Position numbers and translations under genes: made by a program. The notes under the pieces were generated by a model. That model was given only the letters and a program-made list of their open reading frames with translations. It was not told where the DNA came from and made no database searches. A stretch of DNA of 20,005 bases from Flavobacteriaceae bacterium UBA2540. GTDB lineage: Bacteria; Bacteroidota; Bacteroidia; Flavobacteriales; Flavobacteriaceae. Shown here one piece after another: positions 13,465 to 20,005 of this stretch. How positions within the stretch are numbered: position 1 is the stretch's first letter; each line of letters starts with the position of its first letter. Location of the stretch: assembly GCA_002340765.1 (NCBI GenBank), contig DDMS01000016.1, positions 25,298 through 45,302 of the forward strand, read 5' to 3'.

Positions 13465-16182
13465 ATGAGTGACGAAATAAACGAACAAGACGAAATTATA
13501 AACTCAGAAGAATCAACAAATTCAGCTGTTTTTCAGGGTGATTCTCCGAACGAAGAAACCATTACCAAAGTTACAGGAATGTACAAAGAATGGTTTTTAG
13601 ATTATGCTTCTTACGTAATTTTAGAGAGAGCTGTGCCTGCTTTGATGGATGGTTTGAAACCTGTTCAACGAAGAATTATGCATTCCATGAAAGATTTAGA
13701 TGATGGTCGTTATAACAAAGTTGCCAATATAGTTGGTCATACTATGCAATATCATCCTCATGGAGATGCTTCAATTGCAGATGCAATGGTTCAAATTGCA
13801 CAAAAAGAATTGCTCATTGATATGCAAGGAAATTGGGGAAATATTCTTACAGGAGACAGAGCCGCAGCTTCAAGATACATTGAAGCGCGTTTGTCAAAAT
13901 TTGCCTTGGAAGTTGTTTTCAATCCAAAAACCACAAAATGGCAATCCTCCTATGATGGACGAAAAAAAGAGCCCATAAATCTTCCTGTAAAATTTCCATT
14001 ATTGTTAGCACAAGGTGCTGAAGGAATTGCTGTTGGGCTATCTACCAAAATTTTGCCTCACAATTTTATTGAACTGATTGATGCATCAATCAAATATTTA
14101 AAAGGGAAAAGCTTTACGATTTTGCCTGATTTTTTAACTGGCGGAATTGCAGATTTTACAAATTATAATGATGGAAAACGTGGAGGAAAAGTGCGTGTGC
14201 GTGCAAAAATCTCTCAGTTTGACAAAAAAACATTGATAATTACTGAAATTCCTTTTGGTACAACAACTACAACGTTGATTGAAAGTATCATCAAAGCTAA
14301 TGAAAAAGGAACCATCAAAATAAGAAAAATTGAGGACAATACAGCTGCTGAAGTAGAAATTGTATTGCATTTGCCACCCAATGTTTCACCTGATAAAACT
14401 ATTGATGCTTTATATGCTTTTACAAGTTGCGAAAATTCAATTTCGCCTTTGTGTTGCATTATTGAAGACAACAAACCCTTGTTTGGTGGTGTTACTCAAA
14501 TGCTAAAACATTCTACTGATAACACAGTTTTGCTCTTAAAACGTGAGCTGGAAATTCAGTTAGATGAATTGGAAGAACAATGGCATTTTGCTTCTTTGGA
14601 ACGAATTTTTATTGAAAACAGAATTTATAGAGATATTGAGGAAGAGGAAACTTGGGAAGGAGTTATTGAAGCTATTGACAAAGGATTAAAACCACATATT
14701 GCATTTTTGAAAAGAGTAATTACTTTTGAGGATATTGAGCGTTTAACAGAAATCCGAATTAAGAAAATATCAAAATTCGATATCGACAAAGCAAAACAAT
14801 TTATTGAAAGTTTGGAAGATAAAATTGCAGGTGTTAAACATCATTTAAACACTTTGATTGAATTTGCGATTGATTATTTCAAAAATTTAAAAGACAAATA
14901 CGCAAAAGGAAAAGAACGCAAAACCGAAATCCGAATTTTTGATGATATTGAAGCTACAAAAGTTGCCATGAACAATGCAAAATTGTATGTAAATAGGACA
15001 GAGGGTTTTGTGGGAACTTCATTGAAAAAAGACGAATTTGTCACAGATTGTTCAAATATTGATGATATTATCGTTTTTAGAAAAGATGGAAAAATGATGG
15101 TCACAAAAGTAGATGCAAAAAACTTTGTTGGAAAAGATATTATTCATGTGGCTGTTTTCAAAAAGAAAGATAGAAGAACTGTTTATAATTTTATCTACAA
15201 AGATGGAAATCGCGGACCAAGTTACATGAAACGCTTCACGGTGACTGGTATTACACGAGATAAAGAATACGATTTAACCAATGGCAGCAAAGGTTCAGAG
15301 GTGTACTATTTTTCTGCAAATCCGAATGGAGAAGCTGAAGTTGTGACAATTAATTTGCGTTCTGTTGGAAGTATCAAAAAGCTGAAATGGGACATAGATT
15401 TTGCAGATTTAGCAATTAAAGGAAGAGATGTTCGTGGAAATACAATCACCAAATTCGCCATAAAAAGCATCGATTTCAAATCGGAAGGAGTTTCAACTTT
15501 AAAGCCAAGAAAAATTTGGTTTGATGACACAGTTCAGCGTTTAAATGTAGATGAAAGAGGAGAATTATTGGGTGAATTCAAAGCAGAAGATAAGTTGTTA
15601 ATCATTACGCAAAATGGAAAAGCAAAAGCTGTAAAACCAGATTTAGCAATGCATTTTGAAGATGATATGATTATTTTAGAAAAATGGATACCTCAAAAAC
15701 CAATTTCTGCAATTTATTTTGATGGCGAAAAAGAGCGCTATTTTGTGAAACGTTTTATGATTGAAACGCCTGAAAAAGAAGAACTTTTTATTTCTGACCA
15801 TCCAAAATCGCAATTAGAAATTGTAGCAACAGATTATAGACCAATTGCTGAAGTATTTTTAACAAAAAGAAATTTAGAAAAAATTAAAGTAAATTTTGAA
15901 GAGTTTATTGCAGTAAAAGGGATTAAAGCTTTTGGAAATCAGTTAACTATAGAGAAAATTAAACAAGTTAATTTATTAGAACCTTTGCCTTTTGAAGAAC
16001 CTGAAGAAGAAATTATTGAAGATATAGAAGTGGTAGATGAAGAAATTGTAGATGATATTTTGCCTTTAGAAATTCCAATTGTTGAAAAATCAACAGCAGA
16101 TTTAAAAGAAGAAAAACCAATTATTAAGAAAAGAATTGAGAATAAAAAAAATGATAATGATAGTCAAATTAAACTATTTTAA
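13465..16182 (+). CDS. parC: DNA topoisomerase IV subunit A
   Basis: The cleavage-religation subunit of topoisomerase IV. The winged-helix core shows ALMDGLKPVQRRIMHSM, YHPHGDASIADAMVQIAQ (96-113) and AAASRYIEARLSKF, with Tyr138 as the nucleophile that links to the DNA 5' end. At the quinolone-region positions equal to E. coli ParC Ser80 and Glu84 it has Ala102 and Asp106. A coiled-coil gate region (about 360-490) is followed by a beta-pinwheel-type C-terminal domain (about 510-830). A very acidic tail (about 848-880, rich in Glu and Asp) ends in a basic patch. At 905 residues it is longer than E. coli ParC (752). Gene pairing with parE and the ILERAVPALMDGLKPVQRR signature favour parC over gyrA. 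It is followed after three bases by the DUF2834 gene. Confidence 0.94.
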   Translation: MSDEINEQDEIINSEESTNSAVFQGDSPNEETITKVTGMYKEWFLDYASYVILERAVPALMDGLKPVQRRIMHSMKDLDDGRYNKVANIVGHTMQYHPHGDASIADAMVQIAQKELLIDMQGNWGNILTGDRAAASRYIEARLSKFALEVVFNPKTTKWQSSYDGRKKEPINLPVKFPLLLAQGAEGIAVGLSTKILPHNFIELIDASIKYLKGKSFTILPDFLTGGIADFTNYNDGKRGGKVRVRAKISQFDKKTLIITEIPFGTTTTTLIESIIKANEKGTIKIRKIEDNTAAEVEIVLHLPPNVSPDKTIDALYAFTSCENSISPLCCIIEDNKPLFGGVTQMLKHSTDNTVLLLKRELEIQLDELEEQWHFASLERIFIENRIYRDIEEEETWEGVIEAIDKGLKPHIAFLKRVITFEDIERLTEIRIKKISKFDIDKAKQFIESLEDKIAGVKHHLNTLIEFAIDYFKNLKDKYAKGKERKTEIRIFDDIEATKVAMNNAKLYVNRTEGFVGTSLKKDEFVTDCSNIDDIIVFRKDGKMMVTKVDAKNFVGKDIIHVAVFKKKDRRTVYNFIYKDGNRGPSYMKRFTVTGITRDKEYDLTNGSKGSEVYYFSANPNGEAEVVTINLRSVGSIKKLKWDIDFADLAIKGRDVRGNTITKFAIKSIDFKSEGVSTLKPRKIWFDDTVQRLNVDERGELLGEFKAEDKLLIITQNGKAKAVKPDLAMHFEDDMIILEKWIPQKPISAIYFDGEKERYFVKRFMIETPEKEELFISDHPKSQLEIVATDYRPIAEVFLTKRNLEKIKVNFEEFIAVKGIKAFGNQLTIEKIKQVNLLEPLPFEEPEEEIIEDIEVVDEEIVDDILPLEIPIVEKSTADLKEEKPIIKKRIENKKNDNDSQIKLF

Positions 16183-16185
16183 AAA

Positions 16186-16521
16186 ATGAAAATTAAATAT
16201 TTCTTCTTATTACTTGCTATTTTGGGTGTTATTTACACTTGGTATTTCAATATTCAGTATTTTCAAAGTGTTGAAAATGCAACATTTACAAGTTTTATGA
16301 ATGATGCACAAATCAATTTTGCAGGAAAATCTTTTGGTGCAGATTTAACCGTAGTTGTTTTTACGTTCTTTGTGTTTTTAGTTACAGAATCTTTGCGTTT
16401 AAAAATCAAGTTTTGGTGGGTTTTGATTCCACTGACATTTTTAGTTGCAGTTGCGTTTACTTTTCCACTTTTTTTATATTTCAGACAGCGAAAATTGGAG
16501 GAATTAAATCAATCAAACTAG
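16186..16521 (+). CDS. DUF2834 membrane protein
   Basis: A 111-residue inner-membrane protein with three predicted hydrophobic segments, about residues 5-23, 52-71 and 75-99, and a short charged C-terminal tail (RQRKLEELNQSN). The order of segments, an acidic residue in the second half (FGADLTVVVFTFFVFLVTES) and the ending LTFLVAVAFTFPLFLYFR resemble DUF2834, a family without known function. It begins three bases after the parC stop, so it is very likely translated from the topoisomerase IV transcript; I see no mechanistic link. Its stop lies one base from the end of the convergent btuF-like gene, leaving no room for a separate terminator. Confidence 0.8.
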   Translation: MKIKYFFLLLAILGVIYTWYFNIQYFQSVENATFTSFMNDAQINFAGKSFGADLTVVVFTFFVFLVTESLRLKIKFWWVLIPLTFLVAVAFTFPLFLYFRQRKLEELNQSN

Positions 16522-16522
16522 C

Positions 16523-17641
16523 TTATTGCATTTTCTCAAAAAAAGTCAATTTATAATTAGGTAGCAATGCTGGATGTGTGATTTTTATTAAATCTTTCAA
16601 AACCAAATCAGGTCTTGTTGGCGCTAATTCATAATAAATAACGCCACCTGTTTTTCCTTTTTTTGTGGTTGGTGTGTAGATTTTATCTTTTTTAAATGCG
16701 GCAAATTCCGCATACAAAGCATTGCTTTTTAAAAGTTGTTCTTTTGACAAAAAATATCCTGGCGCAATCCAAAAATCAGCATTTTTTGCTTTCTCAAAAA
16801 CACTTTCAAAACTTAAAGATAAACTTCCTTTTCCTTTTGAGGTTTTCCACAAATAGTCCAAATTTGCGTCTGCTAAAAACTGCGCAACGAAACTTTCACC
16901 AGCAGGCAAATTCCAAATATCTTTACTCATCACAGCTCCAGAAAAAACAGTGGATTTTTTGTCGGATTTTAAAGCGATTTGTTTGGTTTCCAGATATTCT
17001 TTTTCAATGGTTTTAAAAATGCTATCAGCCATTTTTTGTTTGTTGAACAACACCCCAAAAAACTGTATCCATTCTGCTCTTCCAAGTGGAGTTTCCTCCA
17101 ACCAATCACCATTATAAATTACTGGAATTCCAGCTTTTTTAATGATTTCCAACGATTTATCAGTAGTTGAAACACTATAACCAACTACTAATTCAGGTTC
17201 TAAATCCAGCAAAGTTTCCGTATTTAAAAGCCCTTCTTTTCCAATTTCTTTGATAAATCCAGATGCAACCCTTTGTCTTGTTTTTTCAGAAGAAATAAAA
17301 TTTGAACTTGGAAAACCAATAATGCTGCTTTCTTCTTGAAGCATTTCAATCATTGGAATGTGTGTTGTTGAAGTCACTACAATTTTTGAAATTGGAATTT
17401 GAATGTCATTTTTTGAAATCTTTTTTATTGAAAAAAAATAGTCAAATACTTCTGATGAATTTTGATAAGGAGCTTTGATAGTGATTTTTTGAATTTCTCC
17501 TATATTGCTAATTTGAAATCCTTTTGCGTATCTAATTTGAGAAGTGTTATTATCAGAAATGTGCTCTTTTTTATCAGTTTTACTGCACGAAATAATATTT
17601 AAAAAAATGGTAAAGAGACCTAAAAAAAATATTTTTTTCAT
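16523..17641 (-). CDS. btuF: Cobalamin-type ABC transporter substrate-binding lipoprotein
   Basis: A 372-residue periplasmic binding protein of the BtuF/FecB/FhuD type, which captures its ligand and delivers it to an inner-membrane BtuCD-like importer. It opens with a lipoprotein signal, hydrophobic residues 3-17 and lipobox IISC with Cys19. The two lobes of the cluster are visible: the TTHIPMIEML strand-helix and LLDLEPELVVGYS in the first, a helical backbone around GRAEWIQFFGVLF, then the second lobe with GESFVAQFLADANLDYLW and ADFWIAPGY. The divergent neighbour is a BtuB-like receptor behind a cobalamin riboswitch, so cobalamin is the likely ligand; heme or siderophore is possible on sequence alone. 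No B12 box is seen in its own short leader. Permease and ATPase genes are not in the window. Confidence 0.85.
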   Translation of the reverse strand: MKKIFFLGLFTIFLNIISCSKTDKKEHISDNNTSQIRYAKGFQISNIGEIQKITIKAPYQNSSEVFDYFFSIKKISKNDIQIPISKIVVTSTTHIPMIEMLQEESSIIGFPSSNFISSEKTRQRVASGFIKEIGKEGLLNTETLLDLEPELVVGYSVSTTDKSLEIIKKAGIPVIYNGDWLEETPLGRAEWIQFFGVLFNKQKMADSIFKTIEKEYLETKQIALKSDKKSTVFSGAVMSKDIWNLPAGESFVAQFLADANLDYLWKTSKGKGSLSLSFESVFEKAKNADFWIAPGYFLSKEQLLKSNALYAEFAAFKKDKIYTPTTKKGKTGGVIYYELAPTRPDLVLKDLIKITHPALLPNYKLTFFEKMQ

Positions 17642-17741
17642 ATTTAAAACTTCAAATTTTTCAATTTTTTCTTATTGATTTATTTTTTTCGAAGGTATAA
17701 AAACTTCTTGAAAAATAAAGTTAATATCTCAATAATACTTC

Positions 17742-17749
17742 TATATTTG
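17742..17749 (+). promoter_or_regulatory. Candidate -7 element for the B12 riboswitch transcript
   Basis: TATATTTG is an exact match to TAnnTTTG. It ends about 12 nt before the first conserved part of the riboswitch, so a start a few bases downstream would include the whole aptamer. No strong TTTG is seen at the -33 position. Confidence 0.5.
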
Positions 17750-17761
17750 CAATGAATTTTG

Positions 17762-17958
17762 GTTTTGGTGCGAGATTCATTTTGTATCAAATTAAAAGGG
17801 AATCTGGTTAAAATCCAGAACTGTTCCCGCAACTGTAAGTTTTTGCTGAAATTTTTCAGCACCTTATTTTTTTAAGAATGTTATTAATTCTTAAACCACT
17901 GACATTTATTGTTGGGAAGGTCTAATAACATAAAATAAGTCAGGAGACCTGCCACTTT
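17762..17958 (+). ncRNA. Cobalamin (B12) riboswitch aptamer
   Basis: The conserved core is plain. GGGAA (17798-17802) pairs with TTCCC (17824-17828), and inside it CTGG / CCAG form the P5-type stem around the loop TTAAAAT. Then comes CCCGCAACTGTAAG, the invariant junction. Two peripheral hairpins follow, GCTGAA/TTCAGC (17845-17860) and TTTAAGAAT/ATTCTTAAA (17871-17895). The B12 box AGTCAGGAGACCTGCC lies at 17938-17953. The riboswitch precedes a BtuB-like receptor gene, the classic target, and should lower its expression when adenosylcobalamin or another cobalamin binds. The outer boundaries are approximate. About 100 nt separate the B12 box from the ATG. Confidence 0.95.
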
Positions 17959-17969
17959 TCACGAGTTAA

Positions 17970-17990
17970 AAACTTTCGGGATAAAAGTTT
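17970..17990 (+). promoter_or_regulatory. Possible expression-platform hairpin after the B12 aptamer
   Basis: AAACTTT and AAAGTTT form a 7-bp stem around the loop CGGGATA, 16 nt after the B12 box. No T-run follows it, so it is not an intrinsic terminator, and the coding start lies 70 nt further on, so it does not cover the start. It may be the hairpin that contacts the aptamer (P13-like) or part of the regulatory fold. Confidence 0.4.
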
Positions 17991-18059
17991 ATGTACCGTA
18001 TTCATTATTTATTGTACAAAATAGTTTCCTGATTTATTGTTTCAATTAAATCAAAAAAA

Positions 18060-19970
18060 ATGAAAAAACAATTATTAATTGTTAGTGTACTCGCATGTTT
18101 ATTTGTGAGTAAAAATTCGTTTTCACAAGAAAAAAACGAAAAAGTAGAATCGCTTGATGAAATTATAATCACAGCAACAAAATTTGAGACCAATAAAAAA
18201 AATGTTGGTAAAACCGTTTATAAAATCACACAAGAAATTATTCAAAATAGTGCAGGAAAAACTGTTATGGATTTATTAAATGATGTTCCTGGTATTGAAA
18301 TTAACGGAAATTTTAGCACAAAAGGTCAAAATTTAGGCTACTACATTCGTGGAGGAAGAAACAGGCAAGTTGCTATTTTGATTGATGGTGTGAATGTAAA
18401 TGATCCTTCGTCTTTTGGTGGTGATTTTGATTTGCGTCAAATTGATATTCAGCAAATAGAGAGTATTGAAGTTCTAAAAGGTGCATCTTCAACATTATAT
18501 GGAACTGGAGCTGCAACTGGTGTCATCAATATTATTCTGAAAAAAGCTTCAAAAAAGAAATTTAATGGCGTTTTTTCTTCTTCAATGGGGAGTAATTCTT
18601 CTAGTGAAAACAATAACTTATCAGCAGAGGAGTTTTCTACAAACTTCAATTTTAATGGTACTGTTGGAAAAGTTGATTATCTATTAGCATTGAATGCAAA
18701 TGGTTCAAGAGGACTTTCTGCTGCTGAAAATCCAGATAAAAATAATCCTTTTGAAGAAGATATCTTTACAAGACAAAATATGTTACTCAAAATAAATTAT
18801 ACCCTAAATAAGAATTTAATTCTTGGTTTTTTTGGAAGTATTGATGAATTTTCAACAGATTTTGACGGCTTTAATTTTGACCCAATTACTTTCGCAAGTA
18901 GTCCTGCTGACAGAAATAATAATCTTTCAAGTAATCAAAAAAGAGCTGGTTTTAATGTGGATTATAACTATGAAAAAGGAGTGTTAAAAATAAGAACTTT
19001 TGCCACTGATATCAATAGAAGAGATACACCTTCTAACAATTTTTTCAATGGTGAAGTAATGGGTTTTGATGTTTTTAATCATTATAAATTTAACAAAGAA
19101 TTTTCAATTTTAACAGGCTTTGCTTCTCAATTTCAAGACATGGAACAGCTAACTTTATTTAGTCCAATTGAAAAAGGAGCTGGGAAACAACATTTTTACG
19201 ATCCTTATTTATCTGTTAATTATTTTTCAAATTTAGGTTTTATTTTTAACGCAGGTACTCGTTTAAATGTGCACAGTGAATATGGAAGTAATGTAGTTTT
19301 TAATGTTAATCCTGCCTATAATTTTAAATTGAATACTACTTCAAATGCCAAAGTTTTTGCTTCTTACAGCACTGCTTTTGTAACACCAACTTTGTCTGAG
19401 ATATTTACAAAATTACCTTCAATTGAAAAATTATTACCAGAAGAAGACATCACTATTGAAACAGGTTTTGAATTGAATTTTTCTTCTAAAATCTCTTTGA
19501 ATGCTACTTTTTTCTATAGAGAAGAAATCAACAAAATCGGCTATGACCCAATGACTTTTCAGACAATAAATGATTTGGGAACTTTTTTTGCAAGAGGTGT
19601 TGAAACCGAAATTTCCTTCAAACCAATAAAAAAATTAGCTTTGTTGGCAAATCATACCTATATCCAAAGAGCAGAAAGTTTAATGTTGAAAATTCCAAGA
19701 AATAAGTTTTTTATTAAAGCTGATTATCAACTATTTCCGTCAACTTTTACAGCTTTGAGTTATCGTTTTGTAGATGAAACCAAGGATTTTGGGGACGTTG
19801 ATTTGCACTCTTATAATTTGGTTGATTTTTTTATCAATCATCAAATCTTAGACAAAAAAGTTACTTTTTATGGAAGTATGACCAATATTTTCAATGAAAA
19901 TTTTCAGGAAATTGCAAGTTTTACAACAAGAGGAAGAAACTACAACCTTGGATTAAGAGTTCAATTGTAA
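18060..19970 (+). CDS. btuB: BtuB-like TonB-dependent cobalamin receptor
   Basis: A 636-residue outer-membrane receptor of the size of BtuB-type transporters. Residues 1-22 are a signal peptide (LLIVSVLACLFVSKNSFS). DEIIITATK at 33-41 is a good TonB box. The plug (about 45-155) has DLLNDVPGIEINGN, the RGGRNRQVAILIDGVNVNDP block and IESIEVLKGASSTLYGTGA followed by GVINI. The 22-strand barrel runs to the end, with the last strand RNYNLGLRVQL. No extra N-terminal domain is present, unlike the receptor at 332-2806. The cobalamin riboswitch in its leader and the divergent btuF-like gene make vitamin B12 or a related corrinoid the probable substrate. The start ATG at 18060 directly begins the signal peptide. 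The gene ends 35 nt before the window edge, so downstream partners cannot be seen. Confidence 0.92.
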   Translation: MKKQLLIVSVLACLFVSKNSFSQEKNEKVESLDEIIITATKFETNKKNVGKTVYKITQEIIQNSAGKTVMDLLNDVPGIEINGNFSTKGQNLGYYIRGGRNRQVAILIDGVNVNDPSSFGGDFDLRQIDIQQIESIEVLKGASSTLYGTGAATGVINIILKKASKKKFNGVFSSSMGSNSSSENNNLSAEEFSTNFNFNGTVGKVDYLLALNANGSRGLSAAENPDKNNPFEEDIFTRQNMLLKINYTLNKNLILGFFGSIDEFSTDFDGFNFDPITFASSPADRNNNLSSNQKRAGFNVDYNYEKGVLKIRTFATDINRRDTPSNNFFNGEVMGFDVFNHYKFNKEFSILTGFASQFQDMEQLTLFSPIEKGAGKQHFYDPYLSVNYFSNLGFIFNAGTRLNVHSEYGSNVVFNVNPAYNFKLNTTSNAKVFASYSTAFVTPTLSEIFTKLPSIEKLLPEEDITIETGFELNFSSKISLNATFFYREEINKIGYDPMTFQTINDLGTFFARGVETEISFKPIKKLALLANHTYIQRAESLMLKIPRNKFFIKADYQLFPSTFTALSYRFVDETKDFGDVDLHSYNLVDFFINHQILDKKVTFYGSMTNIFNENFQEIASFTTRGRNYNLGLRVQL

Positions 19971-20005
19971 TTTTTAAAAAAATATATATTTAAAAACCTT
20001 CTTTA

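Noticed and set aside
13120..15530. Several 70-90 codon minus-strand frames inside the ORF6N and parC genes
   Set aside because: They are shadows of strongly conserved coding sequence in a low-GC genome and have no family features.
11050..16182. Identity of the topoisomerase pair as gyrB/gyrA
   Set aside because: The pair lies in one operon, the B subunit has ParE length without the GyrB insertion, and the A subunit has the ParC-type N-terminal block; the case for topoisomerase IV is stronger.
17680..17862. 60-codon minus-strand frame in the btuF-btuB gap
   Set aside because: It runs antisense through the promoter and the conserved core of the cobalamin riboswitch and its composition is explained by that RNA.
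1..20005. CRISPR arrays, tRNA or rRNA genes
   Set aside because: No regularly spaced repeats, tRNA T-loop patterns or rRNA-like segments were seen on either strand by reading; this was not a computed search.

Overview
The window is a piece of a low-GC chromosome from a member of the Bacteroidota, most likely the family Flavobacteriaceae. The clues are two TonB-dependent outer-membrane receptors (one with an N-terminal CarboxypepD_reg-like domain), starts without Shine-Dalgarno sequences, several matches to the Bacteroidota -7 promoter element TAnnTTTG, and the family-specific look of the LysA, ParC/ParE and topoisomerase III proteins. I cannot name the genus or species.

Layout. 1-331 has no intact gene; its minus strand carries an in-frame but interrupted stretch that may be a gene remnant. 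332-3976 (minus) holds gcvT followed by an orphan TonB-dependent receptor of the outer-membrane beta-barrel family. 4108-6630 (plus) is a tight run of an exported M24 aminopeptidase P, a small NAD(P)-binding Rossmann protein and a VF530-type DNA-binding protein. 6625-10829 (minus) holds lysA, a GNAT acetyltransferase and a type IA topoisomerase (topB-like). The topB stop overlaps the VF530 stop. 11050-16521 (plus) is a compact topoisomerase IV operon: parE, an inserted ORF6N-domain gene, parC and a DUF2834 membrane protein. 16523-19970 is a vitamin B12 uptake module: a btuF-like lipoprotein on the minus strand, then a divergent cobalamin riboswitch and a btuB-like receptor on the plus strand.

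How the genes work together. ParE and ParC form topoisomerase IV, which decatenates daughter chromosomes; the TopB-like enzyme is a type IA enzyme acting on single-stranded or hemicatenated DNA. The BtuB-like receptor would take cobalamin across the outer membrane and the BtuF-like lipoprotein would pass it to an inner-membrane ABC importer that is not in this window. The riboswitch should shut the receptor off when B12 is plentiful. GcvT and LysA are housekeeping enzymes of glycine/one-carbon and lysine/peptidoglycan metabolism.

The region is mostly ordinary housekeeping DNA and I do not see a clear new multi-gene system. The points most worth a second look are a palindromic dispersed-repeat-like element read in frame inside the linker of topB, the ORF6N gene wedged between parE and parC, and the B12 leader, which shows no obvious terminator or Shine-Dalgarno sequestration. 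Several inverted repeats at promoters are weaker leads.
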